This document shows positions 51,891-61,661 of a stretch of DNA of 64,000 bases, one piece after another. A model generated the notes under the pieces. The model searched no databases, was not told the origin of the DNA, and saw only the letters and a list, made by a program, of their open reading frames with translations. Every line of letters starts with the position of its first letter. Position 1 is the first letter of the stretch. Source of the stretch: Rahnella bonaserana (GTDB lineage: Bacteria > Pseudomonadota > Gammaproteobacteria > Enterobacterales > Enterobacteriaceae); NCBI RefSeq assembly GCF_019049675.1, contig NZ_JAFMOW010000062.1, forward strand, positions 62,001 through 126,000. The letters are read 5' to 3'. The position numbers were made by a program, and so were the translations under genes.

Positions 51891-52529
51891 ATGGAATGTC
51901 GCCCAGGAAGGGAAGTTCTTGACGAACATCTTGAAGTACTCTTTGCGTTACTGATTCCTTACTCTGAAAAAATTGATATTTGTGACTCTGGCCATATTTT
52001 ATTTACTGAAAACCATGAGGATTGTTTTATATACCTGATCAAGTCTGGTTGCTTTTTGATTAGAGACGTAATAACAGGATTTAATACTAAAACTATCTCA
52101 CCGCCGGCTATGTTAGGCATTGGTCAGTGTATGTACCCAGGATGGATAAAAGGTTTTTCCATCGAACACATATCAAATGGCGTTATTTATAAAATTGATA
52201 GTCAGAGGGCATTTGAAGTTATTGACTCCAATCATTGCTGGCGTTCGGTTGTTTATATTCTTTCCTATCAGTTAGGATTTATGACAAACAGGCAATGCCA
52301 TTTATTAAATAAAAGCAGTTATATCTTGATAAAGACCTTACTTCTGGAAATGAGTCAGGAGCCAGAAAAAATACTTAAAAATGTGAGTGTGGAGAAATAC
52401 ATTTCTGAGCGATGCCATCTGGGCCGGAGCGTCATTATGAAAATCCTTTCTGATTTGCGAAAAGGGGGATATATAGAAATAAACCGAGGTAAATTGGTGA
52501 AGGTGATTAAATTACCAGAAAGATATTAG
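51891..52529 (+). CDS. IprA/YaiV-like cyclic-nucleotide-fold regulator of the fimbrial locus
   Basis: A 212-residue regulator of the Crp/Fnr fold subgroup that contains E. coli IprA (YaiV). The N-terminal half resembles a cNMP-binding barrel (DSGHILFTENHEDCFIYLIKSG) but lacks the phosphate-binding residues of true CRP. The C-terminal helix-turn-helix is SERCHLGRSVIMKILSDLRKGGYIEINRGKL, and the end, VIKLPERY, closely resembles the YaiV end. ATG 51891 is preferred to TTG 51879. It is AT-rich and convergent to the fimbrial operon, so a fimbrial regulatory role is likely but inferred. Confidence 0.8.
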   Translation: MECRPGREVLDEHLEVLFALLIPYSEKIDICDSGHILFTENHEDCFIYLIKSGCFLIRDVITGFNTKTISPPAMLGIGQCMYPGWIKGFSIEHISNGVIYKIDSQRAFEVIDSNHCWRSVVYILSYQLGFMTNRQCHLLNKSSYILIKTLLLEMSQEPEKILKNVSVEKYISERCHLGRSVIMKILSDLRKGGYIEINRGKLVKVIKLPERY

Positions 52530-52585
52530 TTAGTCATCAAGAGCCCGGTGAATGGGTCCTTAATAATTACTATTTCTGTAGGGGG

Positions 52586-53563
52586 TCAATCATAAAGGAT
52601 GTTAAAGGTTGCTTTAGCGTTAGCTTTACCGGCAGTGACAATCTGACTGGTCTGATAATACTCTACGCTAAATGGAAGTGATGTTCTTCCTGATGGGCCG
52701 CTAAAAAAAGGTATTTTATTTTTTAAAATAATGGGCTGGTTTTTATACTTAATTCTTATCGAAATCCCCTGTGCACTTCCGGCTGTATTATCTAACGCCA
52801 CTAACCCAGTTGATGGTTTAACGCTGGGTTCGTGGCCATCAAAAATTACGTTGTATTGCATATGAGCATCGCAGTTTAGTTCAATATTGAAGGTTTTTTC
52901 ACCCAGCGTTGTTCCCGGCCCGGTGAAATTTTTCACATCAAACTTACCAAGATCAACCTGGATATTTTCATCCTGAATACTACAGGTAGCAGGTGTGATT
53001 TTTGTGCCATTAATATGAAGCACGGTAATGTCTTTGCCATCATCTGTTTTAACTGCTGCGTAACGCCCGGAAATTAATGTGCCGGCAGTGGTGTTGCGAT
53101 CATTTGTTTTAATCAACTCCAGTTTATATTGCGTATCCATAGGGAAATCGTGCATGCATTGCGTGCTGTTACATTTTAGAACCATGCCATAGGGGAATGG
53201 GTTTCCGTTCACAGAAAACCGATATCCGATTCCCGGGATATTAGTAGAAAAGATATTGTTTTTTAATAAAGTACCCGGAATGTTTCTGGCATAAATTTTC
53301 CCTTCGCCCTGACAGTTAAGCGTTTGGCCAGAACCACTACCGTGCGGGTCCGAAAGTGTCTGCTCATAAAGAACATATCCGGCTGGAAGATTATGCGAAA
53401 TAACAATATCCCCAGGTGTGAAAAAAATATCGCGAGTTTCAGATTGGGCAGTGCATTGTGCATAAGCTTGCGATGGAGTACAAAATAAAAATAATATTGC
53501 TGCCGAAACCGGTAAAAAGATAAATAGTTTCTTCATTACGTTTTTAATCTGTTGCTGTGACAT
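52586..53563 (-). CDS. Fimbrial tip adhesin, two-domain (FimH/MrkD-like)
   Basis: A 325-residue exported protein, last gene of the fimbrial operon. The signal peptide has a hydrophobic run and ends near AYAQC. The N-terminal half (to about residue 185) is a probable receptor-binding domain with Cys pairs. The C-terminal half is a pilin domain beginning TPATCSIQDENIQVDLGKFDV and ending in the alternating donor-strand-type KANAKATFNILYD. Ligand unknown. GAGG precedes ATG 53563; it starts 13 bases after the usher stop codon. Confidence 0.85.
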   Translation of the reverse strand: MSQQQIKNVMKKLFIFLPVSAAILFLFCTPSQAYAQCTAQSETRDIFFTPGDIVISHNLPAGYVLYEQTLSDPHGSGSGQTLNCQGEGKIYARNIPGTLLKNNIFSTNIPGIGYRFSVNGNPFPYGMVLKCNSTQCMHDFPMDTQYKLELIKTNDRNTTAGTLISGRYAAVKTDDGKDITVLHINGTKITPATCSIQDENIQVDLGKFDVKNFTGPGTTLGEKTFNIELNCDAHMQYNVIFDGHEPSVKPSTGLVALDNTAGSAQGISIRIKYKNQPIILKNKIPFFSGPSGRTSLPFSVEYYQTSQIVTAGKANAKATFNILYD

Positions 53564-53575
53564 GATTATTATCCT

Positions 53576-56125
53576 CTAAATGCAAAGGGCATCGATTTCT
53601 ACTAATGATATTTTGTGTTCTGCTGTATCATTTTCTGCGGGCAACTCAAAGGGCGCTTCACATTGTTCGCTGTTTTCTTCACCCCATGTTACTTTTACGA
53701 TCCCTTTACGTGGCATACCAATTAAATACACTAATCCGTCATCAGCAACGATACTGCTGCCCGTGTCTTCTCCCGCCGTCGCCATCGCACCAAAAGGAAT
53801 GCTTTTATTTGCGGGGCGAGACAGTGTCATTAAAACACGCTCACCTGAACGTACACTGAAATTAGCTAATATCATCGCTCCGTCAGAGGGCGTAACATGA
53901 TTAATTGTTGAGGTGATATCGAGTTTATTATCAAGTCTTTCAGTATTGATGCTAATGTCATTGATTCTGTAAGGTTGTAAGTTAGGGATCACGGCATATC
54001 CACGTGAATCTGTTTTAATTCCTGCTCCATTATTGATGGGAACGCCACCCTGGTCTGGAATACGAACTAAAGCCAGAGACGTGTCATCGGATAAATATTG
54101 AGAAAGTGTAACACCATAGGGATGTGTTACAATAGCGCCACGCATTCCATAACTTAAACGCCGGGTTGACAGTGTTTCACTATAATTACCATTGAATTCA
54201 GCCTGTGATCCTTTATAGTTCGCGGTAATACTGCCACCATCACTTTCACTTCCTTTGCTACCATTTATCCCGTAATTAAGATTTCTCTCTTCAAGAAGGG
54301 TTCCGTTTATTCCGACGGTTTGAGTAATGTGATGTGAGCTGTCAGATGTCATAGAGTAATTAGCCCAGGTTTGTGGCAATAGGCTTTCCAGGGGAATTTG
54401 CACATTTAAAGCAAGTTGCCTGTCAGGTTCACCGGTATCGCTGTGCGTGTAACTGTAGCTAAGACTCAGGTTCATGCCATTGTAATTCCCATTGTATGAG
54501 AGGGAAAAATAATTTTCAGGATCATTAATCCAGTAATTCTCACGGCTGGCGTATAATGAAATTGAACCATACTCACTTAGCGGTTGACTCAAACTCACTT
54601 CATATCGGTTTCGCTTTTTATCAGTATAAAAAGAGCTCGTTTGTGGATCACTCTCTGAAATATTTAATGAGTCTTCAAAGGTATAATAATTTTCATCAGG
54701 AAAATGAAATACGGATGCATTGATCTCTGTACCCGTCATTGAAACTGACTTCGAATACTTAAGACGATATGCTTTCCCACGCAATTCTTTTTCCTGATGC
54801 CTGGTTATTGCCTGCGTAGCATCTATTGACACTGAGCCAAATATTCCCAACCCCATACCATAACCAGCCTGACCTGCAGAATATTTTTCACTTTTTGTTA
54901 TGCCGCCATAGAGAGTTGTATCATGAGGTAAACCATAGAGGCCCGTCACCACAAAAACATTGGGATCTGCTGAAGTATTGCTCTCATTATTATACTTACC
55001 GGCCATCAATTCATATTTCAGATGACCTTCGCGTTGCATTATTGGTACAGAACCAAAACTTTGTGTGAAAATACGCTCGCTGCCGTCAGACTCTTTTATA
55101 GTGACTTGAAGGTCGCCACCGCCCGTGCTGGGGAATAAATCTGTAAGTTCAAAGGGGCCAGCCGGCACATACGACTGGTAGACGATGTAACCTCCCTGAC
55201 GAACCGTGATCTGTGCATTAGCCATTTTCGCTATACCGCGGATGACAGGGGCGAACCCGCTCTCCCTATTTGTTAGCATGCGATCCTCAGAAGCGATGCG
55301 TATGCCACTAAAAGCGAAGCTGTCGAAAACATCGTCCTGAGTTGAATCGTCACCCAGAGTTAACTTGCCTTTGATTTGAGAGATGTCACGTTGAAGATAA
55401 GTATTTATATTGTCCCATTGGTCATTTCCCGAAGAGTTATGACTGTACGTAGTATAATTTCTGAGTCGCCACGCACCCAGATTGACCCCATTACGTAAAC
55501 CCAGATATTGGTCCTGTTCTGTCGAGTCTTGTGTTTTATTCAGGCTCTGCGCGCCACTGAGATCGTAACTGGAGAACATGGCTAAGAGGCCATTATCCCA
55601 TTGGGAAGGATCAATATAATCTATAGGGCTTTTATTCATTAACGCCTGCGGGATGTTGATATTCAGGCTTTGTTTTTTGAAATTAAAATTTGTATAGGCA
55701 CCGTCGATTATTTTATCCAGACCGGTGACGACATCCGTATCCTGTTTATTTTTTAATTCTTTAATGTCGTTGATTTTTAATCCTGCATTTCTATACTCTT
55801 TTAACAAAATTTCTGGTGTTAAGTTTTTTTCTTCGTCTTCAACAAAATTGACGTCGTGTTTACCTGTGTGTTTATTATTGATGAATATATCAACATGGTA
55901 AATCCCCGGTAACTGCTTCCCAGGCGTTGTAAAACGTGAGAGATCAACTGGCTGTATGCCATCTGGACCTTCTAACTCCAGCGCACTGGCATCAAAGTAT
56001 TTTTCTACCCCCAGGGCTAATGGGGAATACAAAAGTATCAGTAATTCTGCGCTGGCAAGGCAGACTAACTTTCTCCGATATCTGAAGATAAATGTTTCAA
56101 CCTTCGACGTAGCCAACTTTTGCAT
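53576..56125 (-). CDS. Fimbrial outer-membrane usher
   Basis: An 849-residue usher of the FimD/PapC family. Signal peptide region up to ALGVE; N-terminal domain begins KYFDASALELEG (binds chaperone-subunit complexes); the 24-strand barrel and plug follow, with GIRIASEDRMLTNRESGFAPVIRGIA the typical plug-boundary stretch from about residue 255. C-terminal domains end with a Cys pair (EQCEAPFEL ... EIDALCI). I start at ATG 56125 (AGGGAT upstream) instead of the upstream codons at 56182. Intact, although the chaperone gene before it is frameshifted. Confidence 0.94.
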   Translation of the reverse strand: MQKLATSKVETFIFRYRRKLVCLASAELLILLYSPLALGVEKYFDASALELEGPDGIQPVDLSRFTTPGKQLPGIYHVDIFINNKHTGKHDVNFVEDEEKNLTPEILLKEYRNAGLKINDIKELKNKQDTDVVTGLDKIIDGAYTNFNFKKQSLNINIPQALMNKSPIDYIDPSQWDNGLLAMFSSYDLSGAQSLNKTQDSTEQDQYLGLRNGVNLGAWRLRNYTTYSHNSSGNDQWDNINTYLQRDISQIKGKLTLGDDSTQDDVFDSFAFSGIRIASEDRMLTNRESGFAPVIRGIAKMANAQITVRQGGYIVYQSYVPAGPFELTDLFPSTGGGDLQVTIKESDGSERIFTQSFGSVPIMQREGHLKYELMAGKYNNESNTSADPNVFVVTGLYGLPHDTTLYGGITKSEKYSAGQAGYGMGLGIFGSVSIDATQAITRHQEKELRGKAYRLKYSKSVSMTGTEINASVFHFPDENYYTFEDSLNISESDPQTSSFYTDKKRNRYEVSLSQPLSEYGSISLYASRENYWINDPENYFSLSYNGNYNGMNLSLSYSYTHSDTGEPDRQLALNVQIPLESLLPQTWANYSMTSDSSHHITQTVGINGTLLEERNLNYGINGSKGSESDGGSITANYKGSQAEFNGNYSETLSTRRLSYGMRGAIVTHPYGVTLSQYLSDDTSLALVRIPDQGGVPINNGAGIKTDSRGYAVIPNLQPYRINDISINTERLDNKLDITSTINHVTPSDGAMILANFSVRSGERVLMTLSRPANKSIPFGAMATAGEDTGSSIVADDGLVYLIGMPRKGIVKVTWGEENSEQCEAPFELPAENDTAEHKISLVEIDALCI

Positions 56126-56277
56126 TATTAATCCCTGATCCCTAACTCTAACTTTCAATACCAGTGAAACGAAATACACCAAGACTGTCTGGAAGCTATT
56201 ATTATTTTATAAAAAATGTTCTTATTTGACGTTAACTAACGTTAAACTTAAGATAACAATAAAAATTATTTAATCAG

Positions 56278-57007
56278 TTATAATTTGGCTGACATGGCGT
56301 CAGTTATTTGCCCTAAATCGCCCAGTGTTTCCCAACTGACAGTCTTTGTATTTGAATATTTCCCTAAGTCGTATCGTTGCGATGAACGCGGAGAAAGCAT
56401 TACCTTATCTTTGATTGTTAATTCATGACCATCTGCTTTCAACGAAGATAACGTCAGGTAATACGGAGTAGGGTTTTCTGCAATTAAATGATTTCCATCT
56501 TTTTTGAAAGTGATATTTTGATAGGCATTGGTAGCTTTTTCTCCTGATAGCGCTTCCGGTCGATAAATGAGTTTCAGGGAAGATTTCACTGAAAAAATCA
56601 CCATGTTCGTGTCTTTTTTTTCTGTTTCTGGTATTGATTTAATATTCAGCCAAAAAATAGACTCCTGGTCTGCGGGTAATACTTTTCCGTTATGAATAAT
56701 ACGGATAATGTTCTCTTCGCCGGCAGAGATGCTAAAAAGAGGTGGGGTGACAACAAAAGGACTTTTAAATTTCTCTGCAGGTTTTTTTTTGACTTCATTT
56801 ACTGCAGGCTCAGTTTCTGTAAAAGTACCAACCCAGGACTGGATGAGGTAATTACTCATTTTATCTGGATTTGATATTTTTAGAACGGCATCCTGTTTTT
56901 GTTCTTCATAAATGACGCGCGTTGCACCGATCTGAATTCCGGCAAAAGAACAGGAAGTAAAAAGTGGTTAATAGAAGAGGTAGTATGATCTTTTTAAACA
57001 ATGACAT
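56278..57007 (-). pseudogene. Fimbrial periplasmic chaperone with a one-base frameshift
   Basis: A PapD/FimC-type chaperone split by a +1 shift. From ATG 57007 (CGGAG upstream) one frame encodes a signal peptide, MSLFKKIILPLLLTTFYFLFF. The other frame continues with AGIQIGATRVIYEEQKQDAVL, then MSNYLIQSWV and the rest of the two-domain chaperone to the stop at 56278. The frames join exactly if one T is removed from the TTTT at 56944-56947. The length (730) is one over a multiple of three. The G1-strand-type region and DGHELTIKDKVMLSPRSSQRYDL are intact. Either a true inactivation, a slippage-prone switch or a sequencing error. Confidence 0.88.
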
Positions 57008-57099
57008 GCTGTACTCCGAAACTTAAAAGGGCGTGAATGCGGGTAAAAAAACTTCCATCCCTGGAAGTTTCTCAGGTTATTTCTTAAAACGAATAAAAT

Positions 57100-57624
57100 T
57101 TAGTCATATTTTACGGAGATGTTTGAGGTCATACTAAAAGAGCCACTTCCGGCTGTGCCACGTGTTGAAACAATACTGGCAGTGAATGGCACGCTCAGTT
57201 CACCGTTTCTGCCAGATGGTGTCGCTATGTCTACCGGCGTATTTGGGGAAACTTTAGAGCCGTTAGCATCTTTTAACTGGATAACCAGGCCATCGTCTAT
57301 GGATCCAACAATGGCGAAATCGCCACTCGAGGCATCTTCGACACCGTCAAACTGGATCCGGTAGTTGGAGTACCCTGTCGGGCAACTTTTCATCGCAACG
57401 TTAAAAGAAACAGCATCAGAAGTGGCACCAATGGTGCTCATTTCATCTGCATTAACGGTGCCGAGATCGACATTACCTGTTTCTGCACCGGTATTATTAA
57501 TATCAATAACGCAAACGCTGCTTGTGAGTGAACCTTTAAAATTAACTGTTGCTGCAGAAGCATTGCTGATAGCGGCAGCTGAAAATAACATGCCGAGAGC
57601 GAGGGAAATAAATTTCTTGTTCAT
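57100..57624 (-). CDS. Type 1-like fimbrial subunit
   Basis: A 174-residue pilin. Signal peptide MNKKFISLALGMLFSAAAISNASA; then the N-terminal donor strand ATVNFKGSLTSSVCVID, the two conserved Cys (SSVC and MKSCP) and the C-terminal pattern with penultimate Tyr (SVKYD). I start at ATG 57624; upstream in-frame codons reach 57666. Second gene of the operon. It is close in size to the subunit before it; one of the two is likely the major subunit. Confidence 0.92.
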   Translation of the reverse strand: MNKKFISLALGMLFSAAAISNASAATVNFKGSLTSSVCVIDINNTGAETGNVDLGTVNADEMSTIGATSDAVSFNVAMKSCPTGYSNYRIQFDGVEDASSGDFAIVGSIDDGLVIQLKDANGSKVSPNTPVDIATPSGRNGELSVPFTASIVSTRGTAGSGSFSMTSNISVKYD

Positions 57625-57702
57625 AATATATCCATATACAGTTTTATTCATTAATGTGAACTTCATCGTTCTAAATGTGAAAGGTAAATTTGGTTCTGGT
57701 CA

Positions 57703-58227
57703 TCAGTTGTAAACAATATTCACAACCGTTGGCATATTAAAGCTACCTTGATTAATGAACTGGTTGAGAGCGATCAGATTTACAGTGAAGTCCATTGATT
57801 TAGACGAGTCTGTTGCTGACATCCCTGTAGAGATATTCTCATTAGCTTTGATGTTATTACCCGCGGCATCTTTAATCTCGTAGAATACACTCCCGCCCAT
57901 TGCTGCAGGTGCCGCGAAGCGATCGCCGCTGGCAATCCCGCCAAAGTTAATAGAATAGCCATTTGTTCTGTGCGCACAGTGTGTCAGAGCCAGAGTAAAA
58001 GCGACGGGGGCTGATGTGCCACCGTACATACCGTCTGCCGCTAATACGTTAACAGGGATTGCACCCATATCAACATCACCCGTATCAGAACCCGTGCCAT
58101 TGATATCCACATTACAGGTATTACCCGAAACTTTTCCGGTGAATGTGACTGAGGCGGCTGAAGCCGTATTAATCATTCCTGACAACATTATTGTGGTCAG
58201 AGAAAGAGTGAGTAGATTCTTTTTCAT
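57703..58227 (-). CDS. Type 1-like fimbrial subunit, first gene of the operon
   Basis: A 174-residue pilin. Signal peptide MKKNLLTLSLTTIMLSGMINTASA, donor strand ASVTFTGKVSGNTCNVDING, paired Cys (NTC and LTHC), C-terminal VNIVYN with the penultimate Tyr. First in the leftward operon subunit - subunit - chaperone - usher - adhesin. The first position suggests a major shaft subunit. Confidence 0.92.
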   Translation of the reverse strand: MKKNLLTLSLTTIMLSGMINTASAASVTFTGKVSGNTCNVDINGTGSDTGDVDMGAIPVNVLAADGMYGGTSAPVAFTLALTHCAHRTNGYSINFGGIASGDRFAAPAAMGGSVFYEIKDAAGNNIKANENISTGMSATDSSKSMDFTVNLIALNQFINQGSFNMPTVVNIVYN

Positions 58228-58573
58228 ATTTAGTCCATTAATTTGAGTGTTGCATGCGGTGTATCTATAAATACAATGAATAGATATTTAAATGCATATA
58301 GAACACCATCTATAAGCAGACTAATTATGAATCCTGTGCGTAACTGTTTTAATTTATTAAATTGTCCGAATATGGATTTTGAAGTCCATTTTATGACTCG
58401 TCAAATTAATGATTAATTCAGTTTTGATGATATTTATTGTTACTTCCCCGTTGATTTTAAAACAGACGTGTTTATAAATATCTTGAGGAAGGGAGTGTTA
58501 TTTACAAAAAAAACGTATCAGAAATTGATTATTCCCGGTGTGCTTGCATAGTTTAAATTATTCAGGCAATAAA
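58228..58573. other. AT-rich promoter region of the fimbrial operon
   Basis: About 350 bases with no gene and high AT content. It should hold the leftward fimbrial promoter. A short inverted repeat ATGGA/TCCAT is visible near 58372-58389. I looked for paired long inverted repeats flanking a promoter, as in an invertible switch, and saw none; no recombinase gene is near. Confidence 0.5.
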
Positions 58574-58597
58574 AAACCCACGTCAATGCGTGGGTTT
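58574..58597 (-). terminator. Terminator of ychF
   Basis: Stem AAACCCACG/CGTGGGTTT followed by T-rich sequence on the minus strand, about 30 bases past the ychF stop codon. Confidence 0.85.
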
Positions 58598-58625
58598 TAA
58601 GTCAATGCAGAAACTAAAGTGCGGT

Positions 58626-59717
58626 TTAGACGTTAAACAGGAAGTTCATCACGTCGCCATCTTTAACGATGTAGTCTTTACCTTCTGAACGCATTTTGCC
58701 GGCTTCTTTCGCGCCTTGCTCACCTTTGTAGGTGATGAAGTCTTCGAACGCGATAGTTTGTGCGCGGATGAAGCCTTTCTCGAAGTCGGTGTGGATTTTA
58801 CCGGCAGCTTGTGGCGCGGTAGCGCCGACAGGGATGGTCCATGCGCGGACTTCTTTCACGCCAGCGGTGAAGTAAGTTTGCAGGTTCAGCAGTTCGTAAC
58901 CTGCGCGGATCACGCGGTTCAGGCCCGGTTCTTCGATGCCCAGTTCAGCCATGAACTCTTCACGGTCAGCATCTTCCAGCTCTGCAATATCAGATTCAAC
59001 TGCGGCACAGACTGCCACAACCACGGAGCCTTCGGCGTCAGCGATTTTACGCACAACGTCGAGGTAAGGGTTGTTCTCGAAACCGTCTTCGTTGACGTTC
59101 GCGATGTACATGGTGGGTTTCAGCGTCAGGAAGCTCAGATAGCGGATGGCTGCTTTGTCTTCTTCGGTCAGATCCAGTGCACGCAACATACCGGCGTTTT
59201 CCAGCTGTGGCAGGCATTTTTCCAGCGCAGCAAGTTCTGCTTTGGCATCTTTGTCGCCGCCTTTGGCGCGTTTCTGCACGCGGTGAATGGCGCGCTCACA
59301 GGTATCGAGGTCAGACAACGCCAGCTCGGTGTTGATGACGTCGATATCATCAGCCGGATCCACTTTATTGTTAACGTGGATGATGTTGTCGTTTTCGAAA
59401 CAACGCACAACGTGGCCGATCGCTTCAGTTTCACGAATGTTGGTCAGGAACTGGTTACCCAGGCCTTCACCTTTAGAGGCGCCTTTTACCAGACCAGCGA
59501 TATCAACGAATTCCATGGTGGTTGGCAGAATACGTTGTGGTTTTACAATCTCGGCCAGCTGGTCGAGACGCGGATCAGGCATTGGCACCACACCGGTATT
59601 CGGTTCGATGGTGCAGAACGGGAAGTTTGCTGCTTCGATACCCGCTTTGGTCAGCGCATTGAACAGAGTAGATTTACCGACGTTCGGCAGGCCCACGATA
59701 CCGCATTTGAATCCCAT
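58626..59717 (-). CDS. ychF: Ribosome-binding ATPase YchF (Obg family)
   Basis: A 363-residue YchF of standard length. P-loop GLPNVGKST, switch-region [36 protein letters not shown], and a C-terminal TGS domain. The NKxD-type specificity site is altered as in all YchF proteins, which prefer ATP. Links to ribosomes and oxidative stress are known for the family. AAGGTGAG precedes the ATG. In E. coli pth lies just upstream in the same operon; here the upstream gene is a divergent SulP carrier. Confidence 0.97.
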   Translation of the reverse strand: MGFKCGIVGLPNVGKSTLFNALTKAGIEAANFPFCTIEPNTGVVPMPDPRLDQLAEIVKPQRILPTTMEFVDIAGLVKGASKGEGLGNQFLTNIRETEAIGHVVRCFENDNIIHVNNKVDPADDIDVINTELALSDLDTCERAIHRVQKRAKGGDKDAKAELAALEKCLPQLENAGMLRALDLTEEDKAAIRYLSFLTLKPTMYIANVNEDGFENNPYLDVVRKIADAEGSVVVAVCAAVESDIAELEDADREEFMAELGIEEPGLNRVIRAGYELLNLQTYFTAGVKEVRAWTIPVGATAPQAAGKIHTDFEKGFIRAQTIAFEDFITYKGEQGAKEAGKMRSEGKDYIVKDGDVMNFLFNV

Positions 59718-59934
59718 GTTTTTCTCACCTTAATAGCTTAGTTATCAAGCGGTTAACTCTAACCGCACGATGTAATGACCATAATTCCCCGCATTATACA
59801 CGTAAACGACATTTATCTCGATCCGCTTGTGAACCCGCGCGATGCAGGCTGCGGATTAAACCTTGCCTCGGTTCAGGCATTTTTAGATACTTGTCACAAT
59901 TTTTTAACTGAGCTGGAAATAGAGCGGATGTCTT

Positions 59935-61416
59935 ATGTTTAGCCTGCGTGGTCTGAAGTTGTCAGAAGTGAAGAATGAAACGCTGGCCGGATTTGTGGTG
60001 GCGGTGTCGATGATCCCGGAGGCGGTCGGGTTCTCGCTGGTGGCCGGATTGTCACCGATTGTCGGTTTGCATACGGCGTTTATTATCGGGCTGGTGACTG
60101 CGCTGTTCGGCGGGAAACCGGGTATGGTCTCCGGTGCGGCGGGTTCCATTGTGGTGGTGCTGATGAGTCTGGCGGCGCAGCACGGTATGGGATATGTGCT
60201 GTGGGCGACGATTTTTGCCGGAGTGATCCAAATCCTGATTGGCGTTTTCCGCCTCGGTAAATTTATCCGTCTGGTGCCGTTGCCTGCGGTTCATGGCTTT
60301 GTGAACGGGCTGGCGATTGTCATTATGCTGGCGCAGTTACACATGATTGCCGGGCAGGGGCCGCTGATGTACGGACTTGTTCTGCTGGCGATTCTGGTGG
60401 TGGTGCTGTTCCCTAAACTGACCAAAATCATTCCGTCTTCGCTGGCTGCGCTGATTGTCGTCTCCGCCGTCGCGATTGGTTTTAACCTGCATACTTTACG
60501 TGTGGGAGATCTCGCGGATATTTCCGGAGCCTTGCCGCATTTCAGTCTGCCGGTCGCGCCGTTCAATGCCGAAATGCTGAAAGTCGTGCTGCCGTATGCG
60601 GTCGTTATCGCGCTGGTCGGTCTGATTGAATCGCTGCTGACCATGACGGTGCTCGATGAAATGGGCAACCAGAAAGGCAATGGTAACCGCGAAAGTATTG
60701 CGCAAGGCGCAGGAAATACGATTTGCGGGCTGTTCGGCTGTTTCGCTGGCTGTGCAATGATCGGACAGTCGATCATTAACTTTACTTCCGGCGGTCGCGG
60801 GCGCATTTCCGGTACGGTAGGGGCGATTTTACTGATCTTGTTCGTGGTCAGTCTTTCCGGTTATATCGGTCTGTTGCCGGTCGCAGCGCTGGCCGGGATT
60901 ATGCTGGTGGTCTGCTACAACACCTTTGAATGGAGTTCGCTGCGTCGCTTGCGCCGTATGCCGAAAGCCGATGTGCTGGTGATGCTGATTGTTACGGTCA
61001 TCACCATCTTCACCGATCTGGCGGTGGCGGTGATCAGCGGCGTGATTATCTCGGCGCTGGTCTTCGCCTGGCAGCAGGCGCGTATTCGTATTCGTGAGCA
61101 TAAAACCCAGGGTGACCTGACGGTGTATAAACTCGACGGGCCGCTTTTCTTTGGCTCTGCGGCGACCTTTGCCGAGCTGTTTAATCCTGAAAATGACCCG
61201 CAAAACGTGGTGCTGGATTTTGCCGGTACGCGGGTGATGGATTCGAGCGGGGTAGAGGCGATTGATAAGCTGACGGCGCGTTATGTTGATGCGGGTAAAA
61301 CCATCCGCCTGCGTCATCTGAGCAATGATTGCGTGAGTCTGCTGAAGAAAGCCGGGCCGTTCTGCTCTCATGAACTCGATGATCCGCACTATTATGTCGC
61401 GGAAGATACTCTCTGA
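59935..61416 (+). CDS. SulP-family anion transporter with STAS domain
   Basis: A 493-residue SulP carrier. About 12-14 helices: GFVVAVSMIPEAVGFSLVAGLSPIVGLH is the family start, and MVSGAAGSIVVVLMSL and VPLPAVHGFVNGLAI are conserved loops. The C-terminal STAS domain (about 395-490) contains DSSGVEAIDKL. SulP proteins move sulfate, bicarbonate or dicarboxylates; the substrate here is not predictable. Divergent from ychF, monocistronic. Confidence 0.93.
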   Translation: MFSLRGLKLSEVKNETLAGFVVAVSMIPEAVGFSLVAGLSPIVGLHTAFIIGLVTALFGGKPGMVSGAAGSIVVVLMSLAAQHGMGYVLWATIFAGVIQILIGVFRLGKFIRLVPLPAVHGFVNGLAIVIMLAQLHMIAGQGPLMYGLVLLAILVVVLFPKLTKIIPSSLAALIVVSAVAIGFNLHTLRVGDLADISGALPHFSLPVAPFNAEMLKVVLPYAVVIALVGLIESLLTMTVLDEMGNQKGNGNRESIAQGAGNTICGLFGCFAGCAMIGQSIINFTSGGRGRISGTVGAILLILFVVSLSGYIGLLPVAALAGIMLVVCYNTFEWSSLRRLRRMPKADVLVMLIVTVITIFTDLAVAVISGVIISALVFAWQQARIRIREHKTQGDLTVYKLDGPLFFGSAATFAELFNPENDPQNVVLDFAGTRVMDSSGVEAIDKLTARYVDAGKTIRLRHLSNDCVSLLKKAGPFCSHELDDPHYYVAEDTL

Positions 61417-61661
61417 AATCCTCAGTGTGCCGCCTGAAAACGGCACACCTCTTATGTCACTTTCCTTCTAAAAATGGCTGGCAGAAACCTAATCTGCCGG
61501 TCGTTCTGTCTTGCTGATAAATGCTTACAATTCGTGGCAAAAAAACGGCCAAATTCATATCGCTGAAAATTCTGTAATGTTATACCGTTACGCTCAGCTG
61601 ACTACGTAATTGCTGGCTCCGTGCCCGCGTCGCGGGTTATTTTTTCTCTGCCGGAGCAGAT

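Noticed and set aside
58228-58573. Invertible promoter element for the fimbrial operon
   Set aside because: No pair of longer inverted repeats and no FimB/FimE-like recombinase gene was seen.
61429-61450. GTGTGCCG/CGGCACAC hairpin after the SulP gene as a terminator
   Set aside because: The stem is good but no T-run follows on the plus strand, so I did not list it as a feature.
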